DNA of 64,000 nt from Candidatus Pullichristensenella avicola (GCA_018711655.1 DVIA01000028.1:1-64000), one strand, 5' to 3'. Shown: positions 1 through 9,167, counted from the stretch's first letter. Made by a program: numbers and translations. The notes: generated from the letters alone by a model not told the origin.

Positions 1-136
1 ACGAAAGCTGTGGGTGCACCAAATTCTTCGAGTTTTGCACCCACTTTGCACCCAACTGCACCAAATTCCAAACGAAAGCTCGACTAAAAAACGAAAGCCC
101 CGAATTGTATTGTTTTCGCGGTCATTCCGCAACGGG
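1..136. other. Intergenic lead-in with short direct repeats
   Basis: No gene is recognised here. The stretch contains repeated words: acgaaagct at 1-9 and 72-80, and gcaccaaattc at 16-26 and 58-68, with further gcaccc words between. One plus-strand frame is open from the first base to 362, but it runs through the terminator at 137-169 and has no start or family match, so it is not called. The piece may be the 3' flank of a gene or element lying left of the window. Confidence 0.4.
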
Positions 137-169
137 AAGCCTCGAAACACGATGTTTCGAGGCTTTTTT
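137..169 (+). terminator. Rho-independent terminator of a gene left of the window
   Basis: A 12-bp perfect stem (aagcctcgaaac at 137-148 against gtttcgaggctt at 154-165) with a 5-base loop is followed by a T run reaching 169. It would end a plus-strand transcript entering from the left. Bases 170-303, between it and the end of gpr, hold nothing recognisable. Confidence 0.85.
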
Positions 170-303
170 GTCGCGTGCTACTTCTGGTTTGTATTTCAAT
201 GCTGCGCAAAGACGGGGCGGCAGACGAAAAAAGGCGCTGCCCGGCGGACGGACGTTGACCTGCCGCGGTCGATGCCGTGCTGCCGCGGCCCATGGCGTCG
301 CCC

Positions 304-1218
304 TCAATCCATCAGCGCGGCGATCTCCTCTTCGGTCAGTTCCGGCTGCAGGGCGCGATTGATGCCCGTGGCGATGATGCCGGCGGCGTCGCAGATGAGG
401 GCGTCGATTTCGCGCGGCGTGACGATCATATCGCCCAGTTCCGCCTCGAGAAGCTCGCGCTCGACCGCGTCAAGAGCGCTGTCGGCGCTTTGAGCGTCGC
501 AAAGCGTTTCCATGGCGTCGCGCGCCAGCGTCGCCGCATAGATGACCGTCGGCATGCCTACGGCGACGACCGGGACGCCCAGCGTATCCCGCGTCAGGCA
601 GCGCCGGTGATTGCCCACGCCGGAGCCAGGCTGTATGCCGGCGTCCGTCAATTGCACGGCGGAGCCAATGCGAGAGGCGCTGCGCGCGGAAAGGCTGTCC
701 ACGCACAGAAGCGCGCGCGGATGCAGACTGGCGCAGAGGGATTCGACGATTTCCAGCGTCTCTACGCCCGTTACGCCAAGAACGCCTGGCGCGATGGCGC
801 ATACGCTGCGCATGCGCCGGTCGGCATATTCGGGCAGTTCCTGAAACATGTGCCGCGTGACCAGCGTGCGATCAACGGCGCGCGGGCCAAGGGAGTCCGG
901 CGTGACAAAGCGATTGCCAAGGCCGACCACCATCACCGGCGCATCGCCCTCGGCGGGGAGCATGCGCGCGATCTCCTCGCCCAGAAGATTGCTCATGGCC
1001 AGGCGCGCGTCCAGGTCCCGCTGGCGCACGGCGGGGCATTCCAGCGTGATGTAGCGGCCGGGGGACTTGCCCAGATCGCGCGCGGCGCCTTCGGTTTTGA
1101 TCAAAACTTCGGTCATGTTTACGCCCATCGTTTCCCAGTGATTGACCTGCACGCCAGGAATGCCCTCATTTCCGGGCGGAATGGATTCCATTGCCAGGTC
1201 TGTACGCAATTGACGCAT
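304..1218 (-). CDS. gpr: Germination protease GPR
   Basis: The 304-residue product is the spore protease that degrades small acid-soluble proteins (SASP) during germination. It starts MRQLRTDLAMES, and the RTDLAME block is characteristic of the GPR N-terminus. Family blocks follow: NMTEVLIKTE, GLGNRFVTPDSLGP (about residues 97-110) and QLTDAGIQPGSGVGN (about 193-207). A gaggtg ribosome binding site precedes the ATG. The gene is divergent from rpsT, a neighbourhood also seen in Bacillus, but the usual downstream partner spoIIP is elsewhere (31090-32070). Forespore expression is expected from the family; no clear sigma-G promoter was identified. Confidence 0.95.
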   Translation of the reverse strand: MRQLRTDLAMESIPPGNEGIPGVQVNHWETMGVNMTEVLIKTEGAARDLGKSPGRYITLECPAVRQRDLDARLAMSNLLGEEIARMLPAEGDAPVMVVGLGNRFVTPDSLGPRAVDRTLVTRHMFQELPEYADRRMRSVCAIAPGVLGVTGVETLEIVESLCASLHPRALLCVDSLSARSASRIGSAVQLTDAGIQPGSGVGNHRRCLTRDTLGVPVVAVGMPTVIYAATLARDAMETLCDAQSADSALDAVERELLEAELGDMIVTPREIDALICDAAGIIATGINRALQPELTEEEIAALMD

Positions 1219-1289
1219 TTTTGCACCTCGTTTGCTGTGGATTTTGTCATTAGTTTACCCAAGTTTTTCATCAAAATGTGTTCCGGGCC

Positions 1290-1318
1290 TTGCTTTTTGG
1301 GTGATGTCGTGATAAAAT
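1290..1318 (+). promoter_or_regulatory. Sigma-A-type promoter for rpsT
   Basis: The -35 TTGCTT (1290-1295) and -10 TAAAAT (1313-1318) are separated by 17 bp. The predicted transcript starts near 1325, shortly before the rpsT ribosome binding site at 1338-1346. Confidence 0.6.
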
Positions 1319-1353
1319 AGATGTTGCTGATTTTGCCGGGGGAGGTGAACACT

Positions 1354-1608
1354 TTGCCGAATATCAAGTCCGCTATCAAGCGCGTGAAGGTGAACGAGAA
1401 AAAGAACCTGCGCAATCGCATGATCAAATCCGCGATGAAAACCCAGGTCAAGAAGTTCGAAACCGCTCTTTCCGCGGGTGAGGTCGATGGCAAGCTGCTG
1501 AGCGCGACGCAGGGCGCGGTTGACAAGGCTGCCGCGAAGGGCGTTATCCATAAGAACGCTGCCAATCGGAAAAAGGCCCGTTTGGCCAAGGCCGCTGCAA
1601 AGGCCTGA
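1354..1608 (+). CDS. rpsT: 30S ribosomal protein S20
   Basis: The 84-residue basic protein begins [20 protein letters not shown] and is rich in Lys and Ala throughout, as expected for S20, which binds 16S rRNA early in 30S assembly. The start is taken as TTG at 1354 because a strong GGGGGAGGTG site lies at 1338-1346 and homology begins exactly there. The in-frame ATG at 1321 would add eleven residues unlike S20 and would place the ribosome binding site inside the gene. It has its own promoter and terminator. Confidence 0.97.
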   Translation: MPNIKSAIKRVKVNEKKNLRNRMIKSAMKTQVKKFETALSAGEVDGKLLSATQGAVDKAAAKGVIHKNAANRKKARLAKAAAKA

Positions 1609-1626
1609 AAATACCGCGAAAACAGG

Positions 1627-1650
1627 AAAGCGCAAGGAATTGCGCTTTTT
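1627..1650 (+). terminator. Rho-independent terminator after rpsT
   Basis: The stem aaagcgca/tgcgcttt (1627-1634 with 1641-1648) has a 6-base loop and runs into T residues to 1650. It lies 18 bp after the rpsT stop and overlaps the -35 of the next promoter. Confidence 0.75.
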
Positions 1651-1667
1651 CTGCGTTTTGGTATAAT
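1640..1667 (+). promoter_or_regulatory. Sigma-A-type promoter for rarA
   Basis: TTGCGC (1640-1645) and a perfect TATAAT (1662-1667) are 16 bp apart, upstream of the rarA start at 1715. The -35 lies inside the rpsT terminator hairpin. Confidence 0.55.
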
Positions 1668-1714
1668 AAAAGAAGCAGAGTTTGCGCCGCGACGGTGGCG
1701 ACGGAGGTTGCATC

Positions 1715-3046
1715 ATGGACGATCTTTTTTCTGCGGGCATGGAGAAACTCGCGCCCCTGGCGGACAGGATGCGCCCGCGCACGCTTTCGGAATTCATCGG
1801 CCAGGAGCAGATTGTGGGGAAGGGCAAGCTGCTGCGCCGCGCCATTGAGGCCGACCGGCTGACCAGTTCCATTTTCTGGGGCCCTCCGGGCACGGGCAAA
1901 ACGACGCTGGCCTCGATCATCGCCGAAACGACGAGATCGGCCTTTGTCAAACTCAACGCCGTCACCAGCGGCGTCGCCGATGTGCGCGAGGTCCTCAAGG
2001 ATGCGGAAAACCGCCTGAAATTATATGGGCAGGCGACCTATCTGCTGCTGGACGAGTGCCACCGCTGGTCCAAGGCGCAATCGGATTCCATCCTGCCCGC
2101 CATCGAGCGCGGCGTGATCCGCTTTATCGGCTCGACCACGGAAAATCCCATGATCGCCATGACCCCGGCCATCGTCAGCCGGTGCCGCCTTTTCCGGTTT
2201 GAACAACTGTCTTTGGAGGACGTCAAGCGCGCTGTGCGCGCGGCCATCGCCGATCGGGAGCGCGGCTACGGGGACATGGACGTGCGCATCGACGACGACG
2301 CCCTGGAGCACATCGCCCGCGTGGCCAACGGGGACGCGCGCTCGGCGCTCAACGCCCTGGAACTTGCAGTGCTGACCACGCCCATGGACGCCGACGGTTC
2401 CACGCACATCACCCTGGCCATCGCCGAGGAATCCATCCAGAGCCGCGTGATGCAGATGGACGAAAGTCTGCTGTACGACATGCTTTCCGCCTTTTGCAAA
2501 TCCCTGCGCGGGTCGGACAGCGATGCGGCGCTGGCGTGGTTTGCGCGCATGAATTACGCGGGCATGGATCCGCGCATCATCGTGCGGCGCGTCATCGCCC
2601 ACGCCAGCGAGGACGTCGGCCTTGCCAACCCCATGGCCATGCTGCAGGCCGTTGCCGCCTATCACGCTCTGGAGGCCATCGGCATGCCCGAGGCGCGGCT
2701 TTCGATTACGCAGGCGATTGTGGCCGTATGCGAAAGCCCCAAATCCAACGCCGTGGTCATGGCCGTCGATCGCGCCTTTGCCGACGCGGAAAAGGGCGGG
2801 TTCCAGCCCGTTCCACAGCACCTGCGCGATACGCACTATCGCGGCGCGCAGACGCTCGGCTCGGGCCAGGGGTATCGGTATGTGCACGACTATCCCGGCC
2901 ACTTCGTTTTACAGCAATATCGCCCTTTGGAGGCGGGCGGTTTTCCGTACTATGTGCCATCGCAGCAGGGCTTTGAAAACGAGATCCGCTCGATCCGCGC
3001 CGCGCGCGGCTTTGCAGATCCGCCCGATGCGCCCGCCGGCGAATGA
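1715..3046 (+). CDS. rarA: Replication-associated recombination protein A (RarA/MgsA), AAA+ ATPase
   Basis: This 443-residue AAA+ ATPase acts at stalled replication forks in the RarA/MgsA/WRNIP1 family. The N-terminus MDDLFSAGMEKLAPLADRMR is followed by RPRTLSEFIGQEQIVG, Walker A GPPGTGKT and Walker B LLLDECHR. The sensor region GSTTENP follows, and the C-terminal part has the family block MDPRIIVRRVIAHASEDVGL and ends with a HFVLQQY-type tetramerisation/DUF segment. ATG 1715 is chosen because ggagg at 1703-1707 is correctly spaced. The reading frame extends upstream to TTG 1682 without similarity. It is monocistronic between rpsT and the vanW-type gene. Confidence 0.95.
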   Translation: MDDLFSAGMEKLAPLADRMRPRTLSEFIGQEQIVGKGKLLRRAIEADRLTSSIFWGPPGTGKTTLASIIAETTRSAFVKLNAVTSGVADVREVLKDAENRLKLYGQATYLLLDECHRWSKAQSDSILPAIERGVIRFIGSTTENPMIAMTPAIVSRCRLFRFEQLSLEDVKRAVRAAIADRERGYGDMDVRIDDDALEHIARVANGDARSALNALELAVLTTPMDADGSTHITLAIAEESIQSRVMQMDESLLYDMLSAFCKSLRGSDSDAALAWFARMNYAGMDPRIIVRRVIAHASEDVGLANPMAMLQAVAAYHALEAIGMPEARLSITQAIVAVCESPKSNAVVMAVDRAFADAEKGGFQPVPQHLRDTHYRGAQTLGSGQGYRYVHDYPGHFVLQQYRPLEAGGFPYYVPSQQGFENEIRSIRAARGFADPPDAPAGE

Positions 3047-3086
3047 GAATGACAAACTTTTTTTACACAGCGTTTTCGACAAAAAA

Positions 3087-3115
3087 ATGACAAATCGCTC
3101 CGCTTCGGGTATAAT
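3087..3115 (+). promoter_or_regulatory. Sigma-A-type promoter for the VanW-family gene
   Basis: ATGACA (3087-3092) and TATAAT (3110-3115) are spaced by 17 bp, about 50 bp upstream of the chosen start at 3166. Confidence 0.6.
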
Positions 3116-3165
3116 ATGGAATTAAGGTAAAAAGCGCGCCCTGGGCGCGGTCGGGAGCGATGCCA

Positions 3166-4515
3166 ATGAGCGAAAAGGAAACCAGGCGCGTGCGCAAAGG
3201 CGCTTATGCGAACGGCAGCGGTTCGCGCGCCCAGCGGCGGGCGGCAGCGCAGCGCGGCAGACTGCACATCGAATGGATTCGCGCCGAGGAGAAAGACGAA
3301 AGCTCCAGCGCGAAGCAACGCGCGCCGCGTTCGCGCGCGCAACAGCGCGCCGAAGAGCGCAGAAAGCGGCAGGGAAAGGTCGTTCTCGCCCTGGCGGCGG
3401 CGATCGTTGTCCTTTTGGCGCTGTGCGGCTGGCAATTTGCGGAATACAAGGGCTTTCAGAGCATGCGCGCCGCCGTGGAAATAGACACCTTCTTTGACGG
3501 CACGACCGTGGAGGGCATCGACGTTTCGCAAATGACGCTTGAACAGGCGCTTGCGCATTGGCAGCAGAACGTCGAAAGCGCCTATTCCGGCCGGTATGTG
3601 ACGCTCTCGGACGGCACGCGCGTCACCGCGGCGGAGGTGGGCTATTCCAGCAACTACGCCGACGTGCTCAAGGCGGCCTATGAAGCCGGCCGGCAGGGCG
3701 GTTTTGGCGACCGCGTCGATACGATGAGCACCATGGAAAACGGCGTGGAGTTCGTCGTTTCGCGCACATTGTATACGCCGGAGGGCATTGCCGAGTACGT
3801 CGATGCCCGCGGCGATGAGATCGACTGCCTGCCGGTCGATCCGGAAATGACCGGTTTCGACGCGGAGAATTACGAGTTTATCTTTTCAGAAGGCTCCGCC
3901 GGCCGCAAGCTCGACCGCGAGGCCCTGCGCGCGGATTTGACCTCCGCCTTTGAAAACGGCGGCGGTGGGGAAGTGGAGATGCATGTGGAGGTCACCCCCT
4001 GCGTGGCGCCCACCGGCAAATACGGCATTATCGCTACCTATTCCACCGACGCGGATTCCTCTACCGGTTCGCGCATTCACAACATTCGCCTGGCGATGCA
4101 GACCATCAACGGCACCTGCCTGCAGCCGGGAGAAATGTTCTCCTTCAACGGCGTGGTTGGCGAGCGCACCGACGAACGCGGCTACCGCCAGGCCAAGGCC
4201 TACTACGGCATGCAGGATATCCTTGAATATGGCGGCGGCATCTGCCAGGTCTCCTCGACGCTGTATGCGGCCGTGCAGGACGCCCACCTCGAGGTCAACG
4301 AGCGCCACGAGCATTCGCGCCGCGTTTACTACATTCCCGACGGGCGCGACGCGACGGTGGACTGGGGCCATCTCGATCTCAAATTCACCAACAACCGCGA
4401 CGAGCCGATCTACATCGGATGTTTTGTGGACGACGAATGGCAGTGCCACGTCGCGATCTTCGGCAAACTCGAGGAGGGCGATTACGGCAAGTCCAGCATC
4501 GGTTCGTTGACCTGA
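3166..4515 (+). CDS. VanW-family membrane-anchored envelope protein
   Basis: The 449-residue protein has a very basic cytoplasmic N-terminus (residues 1-70, Arg/Ala/Ser-rich), one membrane segment (about 71-90, VVLALAAAIVVLLALCGW) and an extracellular part. Residues of about 110-230 look like the peptidoglycan-binding-4 type domain found in YoaR-like proteins. The C-terminal VanW domain carries GEMFSFNGVVGERTDERGY and GGGICQVSSTLYAA. The family is linked to the cell envelope, and VanW occurs in some vancomycin-resistance clusters, but its biochemical role is not settled and no van genes lie nearby. ATG 3166 is preferred to ATG 3160 because gggag (3154-3158) is then 7 bp away. It has its own promoter and terminator. 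Confidence 0.88.
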   Translation: MSEKETRRVRKGAYANGSGSRAQRRAAAQRGRLHIEWIRAEEKDESSSAKQRAPRSRAQQRAEERRKRQGKVVLALAAAIVVLLALCGWQFAEYKGFQSMRAAVEIDTFFDGTTVEGIDVSQMTLEQALAHWQQNVESAYSGRYVTLSDGTRVTAAEVGYSSNYADVLKAAYEAGRQGGFGDRVDTMSTMENGVEFVVSRTLYTPEGIAEYVDARGDEIDCLPVDPEMTGFDAENYEFIFSEGSAGRKLDREALRADLTSAFENGGGGEVEMHVEVTPCVAPTGKYGIIATYSTDADSSTGSRIHNIRLAMQTINGTCLQPGEMFSFNGVVGERTDERGYRQAKAYYGMQDILEYGGGICQVSSTLYAAVQDAHLEVNERHEHSRRVYYIPDGRDATVDWGHLDLKFTNNRDEPIYIGCFVDDEWQCHVAIFGKLEEGDYGKSSIGSLT

Positions 4516-4523
4516 TTTTCACG

Positions 4524-4559
4524 GCGCGATGGCAAAAATCCATCGCGCTGGCTTTTTTT
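4524..4559 (+). terminator. Rho-independent terminator after the VanW-family gene
   Basis: The 9-bp stem gcgcgatgg/ccatcgcgc (4524-4532, 4540-4548) is followed by a T run at 4553-4559. A second hairpin (ccgccaaa/tttggcgg, 4572-4596, then aatttt) lies just downstream and may reinforce it. Confidence 0.8.
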
Positions 4560-4613
4560 ACCCAAATCTAACCGCCAAATTCCGTCGGTTTGGCGGAATT
4601 TTACGTTGACGCC

Positions 4614-4642
4614 TTGCAAAAAGCAAACAATTCTGATATACT
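4614..4642 (+). promoter_or_regulatory. Extended -10 promoter for tig
   Basis: TTGCAA (4614-4619) and TATACT (4637-4642) are 17 bp apart with a TG extension (4634-4635) in front of the -10. It probably drives tig and possibly clpP-clpX, since no terminator separates these genes. Confidence 0.7.
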
Positions 4643-4690
4643 TTACCATTGCCAATATAGGATAGTAGCGTCTAAACAGGAGGAAGGAAC

Positions 4691-5980
4691 ATGGCTACCA
4701 CGTTTGAAAAGCTCTCGTCCAACAAGGTAAAGCTGGGCTTTGTCGTAGACAGCGCGAAGTTCGATGAGGGCATTCGCAGCGCCTATCTGAAGAACGTCAA
4801 GAAGTTCAACATTCCCGGGTTCCGCCGCGGTAAGGCCCCGATGAAGATCATCGAGAATTACTATGGCCCCGGCGTGTTTTACGAGGACGCTTTTGATATT
4901 ATCTTTCCCGACATTTATCGCGCCGCGCTCGAGGAGCACGACGTCAAGCCCGTCGATCGCCCCGAACTGGAAGTAGAGCAGATCGAAAAGGGCAAGGACC
5001 TCAAGTTCACCGTGGAAGTGTTCGTGCGCCCGGACGTGGAGCTTGGCCAGTACACCCACCTGGGCATTGAAAAGAAGGTCGAGGAAGTCACCGACGAGGA
5101 TGTGATGGCCGACATCGAGCGCGCCCGCGACCGCGCCGCCCGCTATGTCGAGGTGACCGACCGCGCGGCCAAGTTGGACGACCAGGCCAATATCGACTAT
5201 CAGGGCCTGCTCGACGGCGTTGCCTTCGAGGGCGGCACTGCGCAGGGCCATGAACTGGTGCTCGGCTCCGGCGCTTTTATCCCCGGGTTTGAGGATCAGG
5301 TCGTGGGCATGACCATTGGCGAGGAGAAGGAGATCAACGTGACCTTCCCCGAAAACTACCACGCCGAACAACTGGCCGGCAAGCCGGTGGTGTTCAACGT
5401 CAAGCTCAACAGCCTGCGCGAAAAGGAAATGCCGGCGCTGGACGACGAGTTTGTCAAGGATGTTTCAGAAACCGCCAATACGGTTGAAGAATACAAAAAG
5501 GAAATTCGCGAAAAGCTGGAAAAGCAGGCCGAGGAGCGCGCCGACGCCGCGTTTGAATCGGAGATCATTGAAACCGTATCCGACAACGCCAAGATCGACA
5601 TTCCCAAGGCCATGGTCGAAGAACAGATCGACAACATGTTGCGCGATATGGAATTGCGCATGATGTATCAGGGCCTGCGCATGGAGGATTTCCTCAAGTA
5701 TTCCGGACAGACCATGGAACAGATGCGCGAGACCTACCGCCAGCAGGCTGAGGACCGCGTCAAGACGCAATTGACGCTGGAAGCCATCACCAAGGCGGAG
5801 GGCATCGAGCCCACCGACGAGGAGATCGACAAGGAGCTTGCCCGCTTTGCCGAGCAGGGGAAAAAGACCCTCGAGGAGTTCAAAAAGGATATGCCCGAGG
5901 GCGATATGGAGTACTTCCGCGAGGTCGCCACGATCAACAAGACCGTGAAATTCCTCAAGGACAACGCCGGCAAGGAATAG
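4691..5980 (+). CDS. tig: Trigger factor, ribosome-associated chaperone and prolyl isomerase
   Basis: The 429-residue protein has the three trigger-factor parts. An N-terminal ribosome-binding domain carries a GFRRGKAP loop (about residues 44-51). A central FKBP-type domain (about 155-245) includes GSGAFIPGFEDQVVGM. A long helical C-terminal chaperone arm follows. It binds nascent chains at the exit tunnel near ribosomal protein L23. An aggagga site precedes the ATG. Its place directly before clpP and clpX is the common bacterial order and couples folding with proteolysis. Confidence 0.97.
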   Translation: MATTFEKLSSNKVKLGFVVDSAKFDEGIRSAYLKNVKKFNIPGFRRGKAPMKIIENYYGPGVFYEDAFDIIFPDIYRAALEEHDVKPVDRPELEVEQIEKGKDLKFTVEVFVRPDVELGQYTHLGIEKKVEEVTDEDVMADIERARDRAARYVEVTDRAAKLDDQANIDYQGLLDGVAFEGGTAQGHELVLGSGAFIPGFEDQVVGMTIGEEKEINVTFPENYHAEQLAGKPVVFNVKLNSLREKEMPALDDEFVKDVSETANTVEEYKKEIREKLEKQAEERADAAFESEIIETVSDNAKIDIPKAMVEEQIDNMLRDMELRMMYQGLRMEDFLKYSGQTMEQMRETYRQQAEDRVKTQLTLEAITKAEGIEPTDEEIDKELARFAEQGKKTLEEFKKDMPEGDMEYFREVATINKTVKFLKDNAGKE

Positions 5981-6031
5981 GGATAGGTTTTGCGTTCATA
6001 CTAAAATTACGACGATTTGGGAGGTGCGCCC

Positions 6032-6616
6032 ATGAACCTGGTGCCGTATGTTATTGAACAGACCAACCGCGGAGAGCGTTCGTACGATATCTTCTCCCGG
6101 CTTTTGAAGGATCGCATTGTGTTTTTGGGCGGCGAGATCGACGACGTCTCCGCCAACCTCGTCGTGGCGCAGATGCTCTTTTTGGAGATGGAGGACCCGG
6201 ATCAGGACATCATGCTCTACATCAACAGCCCGGGCGGCTCCATCTCCGCGGGCATGGCCATTTACGACACCATGCACTATGTAAAGTGCGAAGTCTCCAC
6301 CGTCTGCGTCGGTATGGCCGCCTCGATGGGCGCGTTTTTGCTCGCCTCCGGCGCCAAGGGCAAGCGCAAGGCGCTGCCCAACGCCGAGATTATGATCCAT
6401 CAGCCGCTCGGCGGCGCGCGCGGCCAGGCGACGGACATCGCCATCCAGGCGGAACAGATCCTGCGCATCAAGCGCAAAATGAACGAACTGCTTTCCAAGC
6501 ACACCGGCCAGACGATCAAAACCATTGAAAAGGACGTGGAGCGCGACCACTATATGACCGCCGAGGAAGCCCTCAAGTATGGCATCATCGACGAGATCAT
6601 CGCGCCGAGGAGATAG
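6032..6616 (+). CDS. clpP: ATP-dependent Clp protease proteolytic subunit
   Basis: This 194-residue serine peptidase forms the ClpP tetradecamer that degrades substrates delivered by ClpX and related unfoldases. It has the N-terminal [20 protein letters not shown], catalytic Ser in [11 protein letters not shown] and catalytic His in IMIHQPLGG. Asp follows about 50 residues later, in the region before KYGIIDEII. The start is ATG 6032 because ggaggt (6020-6025) is 7 bp upstream; the open frame continues to TTG 6017 without support. It is 6 bp upstream of clpX and likely co-transcribed with it. Confidence 0.97.
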   Translation: MNLVPYVIEQTNRGERSYDIFSRLLKDRIVFLGGEIDDVSANLVVAQMLFLEMEDPDQDIMLYINSPGGSISAGMAIYDTMHYVKCEVSTVCVGMAASMGAFLLASGAKGKRKALPNAEIMIHQPLGGARGQATDIAIQAEQILRIKRKMNELLSKHTGQTIKTIEKDVERDHYMTAEEALKYGIIDEIIAPRR

Positions 6617-6622
6617 GGGACC

Positions 6623-7921
6623 ATGCCAAACAACAAGGACGATTTCACCAAGGCCCGCTGTTCCTTCTGCGGCAAGACGCAGGATCAGGTTCGCAAAATG
6701 GTGGCCGGGCCGAACGCCTACATCTGCAACGAATGTCTGCTTTTGTGCCAGGAGATCGTGTCTGACGACGTGGAGTCCGTCGGCACGCACGGGCAGCTGG
6801 AGATCAAGACCCCGCGCGAGATCAAGGAAGTGCTGGATCAGTATGTCGTCGGCCAGGAAAGCGCCAAAAAGGCGCTGTCTGTTGCGGTATACAACCACTA
6901 TAAGCGCATCCAGTACCAGACCGGCGCCAACAGCCGCAAGGCCGACGTCGAACTGCAGAAATCCAACATCGTCATGCTTGGCCCCACGGGCTGCGGCAAG
7001 ACCTATCTGGCGCAAACGCTGGCAAAGATTCTCAACGTGCCCTTCGCCATCGGCGACGCCACCAGCCTTACCGAGGCCGGCTATGTGGGCGAGGATGTCG
7101 AAAACATCCTTCTGCGCCTGATTCAGAACGCCGACTACGATATCGAACTTGCCCAGCGCGGCATCATCTATATCGACGAGATCGACAAAATCGCCCGCAA
7201 GAGCGAGAATCCCTCCATCACCCGCGACGTCAGCGGCGAGGGCGTGCAGCAGGCGCTTTTGAAGATTCTTGAAGGTACGATCGCCAGCGTGCCGCCGCAG
7301 GGCGGGCGCAAGCATCCGCATCAGGACTTTATCCAGATCGACACCACAAACATCCTCTTTATCTGCGGCGGCGCTTTCGACGGCATCGACAAGATCATCG
7401 AAAGCCGCATCGGCAAAAAGGTGATGGGCTTCGGCGCGGAGGTACGCGGCAAAAACGAACGCACCAGCGACGAAGTCATGGCGCAGCTTCAGCCCGAAGA
7501 TCTGCTCAAATTCGGCCTTATTCCCGAGTTTATCGGCCGCCTGCCGATGATCGTCACGCTTTCTCCTCTGGACGAGGAAGCGCTGATCAAAATCCTTACC
7601 GAGCCGAAAAACGCCCTTTGCCGCCAGTACGCCAAGCTGCTCAGTTTTGACGATGTGGAACTGGAATTCACGCCGGAGGCGCTGCGCGCCATCGCGAAAA
7701 AAGCGCTGGAGCGCAAGAGCGGCGCGCGCGGTCTGCGCGCCATCATCGAAAGCGTGATGACCGACACCATGTACGAACTGCCCAGCATGGAGGGCGTGAA
7801 GAAGTGCATCATCACCGAAGGCGCGGTGCTCAGGGCTGAAAAGCCCATCCTTATTCGCGCGCAGATCGCTGAAAAGCGAAGGCAGGAAAAACTTCCGGAG
7901 GCCAAACCGGAGGGCGCGTAA
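6623..7921 (+). CDS. clpX: ATP-dependent Clp protease ATP-binding subunit ClpX
   Basis: The 432-residue AAA+ unfoldase recognises tagged proteins and feeds them to ClpP. The N-terminal zinc-binding domain has CSFCGKTQ and CNECLLLC. The AAA+ module has Walker A GPTGCGKT (about residues 114-121), Walker [12 protein letters not shown] and the [11 protein letters not shown] block. The C-terminal small domain contains [14 protein letters not shown] strong terminator follows the stop, closing the tig-clpP-clpX unit. Confidence 0.97.
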   Translation: MPNNKDDFTKARCSFCGKTQDQVRKMVAGPNAYICNECLLLCQEIVSDDVESVGTHGQLEIKTPREIKEVLDQYVVGQESAKKALSVAVYNHYKRIQYQTGANSRKADVELQKSNIVMLGPTGCGKTYLAQTLAKILNVPFAIGDATSLTEAGYVGEDVENILLRLIQNADYDIELAQRGIIYIDEIDKIARKSENPSITRDVSGEGVQQALLKILEGTIASVPPQGGRKHPHQDFIQIDTTNILFICGGAFDGIDKIIESRIGKKVMGFGAEVRGKNERTSDEVMAQLQPEDLLKFGLIPEFIGRLPMIVTLSPLDEEALIKILTEPKNALCRQYAKLLSFDDVELEFTPEALRAIAKKALERKSGARGLRAIIESVMTDTMYELPSMEGVKKCIITEGAVLRAEKPILIRAQIAEKRRQEKLPEAKPEGA

Positions 7922-7926
7922 ACAGA

Positions 7927-7962
7927 AGCGGAACGGTCGCAGGGCCGTTCCGCTGTGCTTTT
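7927..7962 (+). terminator. Rho-independent terminator after clpX
   Basis: The perfect 10-bp stem agcggaacgg/ccgttccgct (7927-7936 with 7945-7954) has an 8-base loop and is followed by gtgctttt. It starts 5 bp after the clpX stop. Confidence 0.85.
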
Positions 7963-9137
7963 GGCGCGGCGCGCCCGGCGTTCGCACGTTCAGGTGGATT
8001 TCCAGGGGACGAGCGCCGAAAACCGAGCGCCCTGCCGCGTACTGCCTCGCAGTCGCCCCTATGCTTCGCCGATGGCCTGTTGCCGCATGCGCGTTTTGGC
8101 ACTCCACGGCCCGGGAAAGGCGCATGGCGAAGCGCAAGCCGCCGCGCAGCGGGCAAGATCGCCAAAACGCCCCGAGAGGCCTTCTCTCGGAAAGGCGGAC
8201 AAATGGCCGCTGCCAAAACCGATCGCCCTGCCGCGTACCGCCTCGCAGTCGCCCCAATGCTTCGCCGATGGCCTGTTGCCCCATGCGCGTTTTGGCACTC
8301 CACGGCCTGGGAAAGGCGCATGGCGAAGCGCAAGTCGCCGCGCAGCGGGCAAGATCGCCAAAGCGCCCTGAGCGGCCTTCTCTCGGAAAGGCGGACAAAT
8401 GGCCGCTGCCAAAACCGAGCGCCCTGGCGCGTACCGCCTCGCAGTCGCCCCAATGCTTCGCCGATGGCCTGTTGCCTCCCGGCACGTCAGCGCGCGCTGC
8501 GCGGCGATACGGCAGCCTCCGTCCGCCGGACAGGTGCGCCAAGCCTTCGATATATACCCATCCAACGCCGCTGAGCGCCCGCGTCCAGGTGTCGCTCCGC
8601 GCCTCCCGCCTTGCATACATGCCGGAGCGGCCGGGCATGGGGCGGAGGAACGCCCTTCTTCTGCGAAACGCTGCGCGCGGGCTGTCCTTCCATGACGCCA
8701 TTCCATATCCGACTGTCAGAGTCCATTCAGCGGATGACGTCGCCACAGGCGCGCAGTCAGGGGATGCGCTGTCGAATCTTCGCCGTCACCCGACGCCGTG
8801 CGCTCAAAGCGCCGTCTGCCTTTTCCGCCTCTGGCGCGGCGGGCTCTTTCCGGCCGCGAAGCTAATGCCGCCGGCAAATCCGCCGCGCATACCCGGTGCC
8901 GCCGGCGGCGACGGTCCCGCTATCGCCCGGAAGGCGCTCCGTGGCCGCGTCGTCCATCGGCGGCTGTGAAGGATCTGGGCCGACGGATCTCGACGTGGTC
9001 GCCCGCGCGCTGGCCGCCGCTCGGCGACGGCAGCAAACGACAGGGCCAAGATTGAACAAGCGCGTCAACGCGACGGCCTTCGGCATCCTGCCCATGTCAT
9101 GCGCATGGGAAATATTGAACGCCAAGAAAAGCGCACG
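7963..9137. other. Gene-free GC-rich interval, about 1.2 kb
   Basis: No reading frame here resembles a protein family or has a convincing start. The many long frames are by-products of high GC content, and several cross the 196-bp repeat, whose period is not a multiple of three. The left third is the tandem repeat at 8029-8476. The right two thirds (8477-9137) show no repeat, RNA gene or promoter that I can recognise. The interval separates two converging transcription units, clpX (plus) and the short-chain dehydrogenase operon (minus). Confidence 0.6.
8029..8476. repeat. 196-bp tandem repeat, about 2.3 copies
   Basis: Copies begin at 8029, 8225 and 8421, each with the word gccctg, giving an exact 196-bp period. 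The third copy stops after 56 bp, at the word gatggcctgttgcc ending at 8476. Copies 1 and 2 differ by scattered substitutions but no net length change. A small inverted repeat in copy 1 (ccgagag...ctctcgg) is lost in copy 2 without compensation, which argues against a conserved RNA hairpin at that spot. Confidence 0.85.
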
Positions 9138-9167
9138 AAAAAGGCCGGCCGCGCAGCGGCCAGCCTT
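9138..9167 (-). terminator. Terminator of the SPT-like/SDR operon
   Basis: A 12-bp stem with one mismatch (9141-9152 with 9156-9167, 3-base loop) lies 15 bp beyond the SDR stop. It is followed on the minus strand by a run of Ts (complement of the A run around 9138-9142). Confidence 0.7.

Noticed and set aside
1321-1353. Longer S20 start at ATG 1321
   Set aside because: It would place the strong ribosome binding site inside the gene and add residues unlike S20; TTG 1354 fits.
8029-8476. CRISPR or phage-derived array
   Set aside because: Only 2.3 long copies, no spacers, and no phage genes around.
5996-8746. 916-residue minus-strand open frame
   Set aside because: It runs antisense to clpP and clpX and through the 196-bp repeat; it is a GC-rich shadow frame with no start signal or family match.
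8061-8969. 302-residue plus-strand open frame in the gene-free gap
   Set aside because: The 196-bp repeat shifts frame between copies, so the same DNA is read in different frames; no ribosome binding site or similarity.
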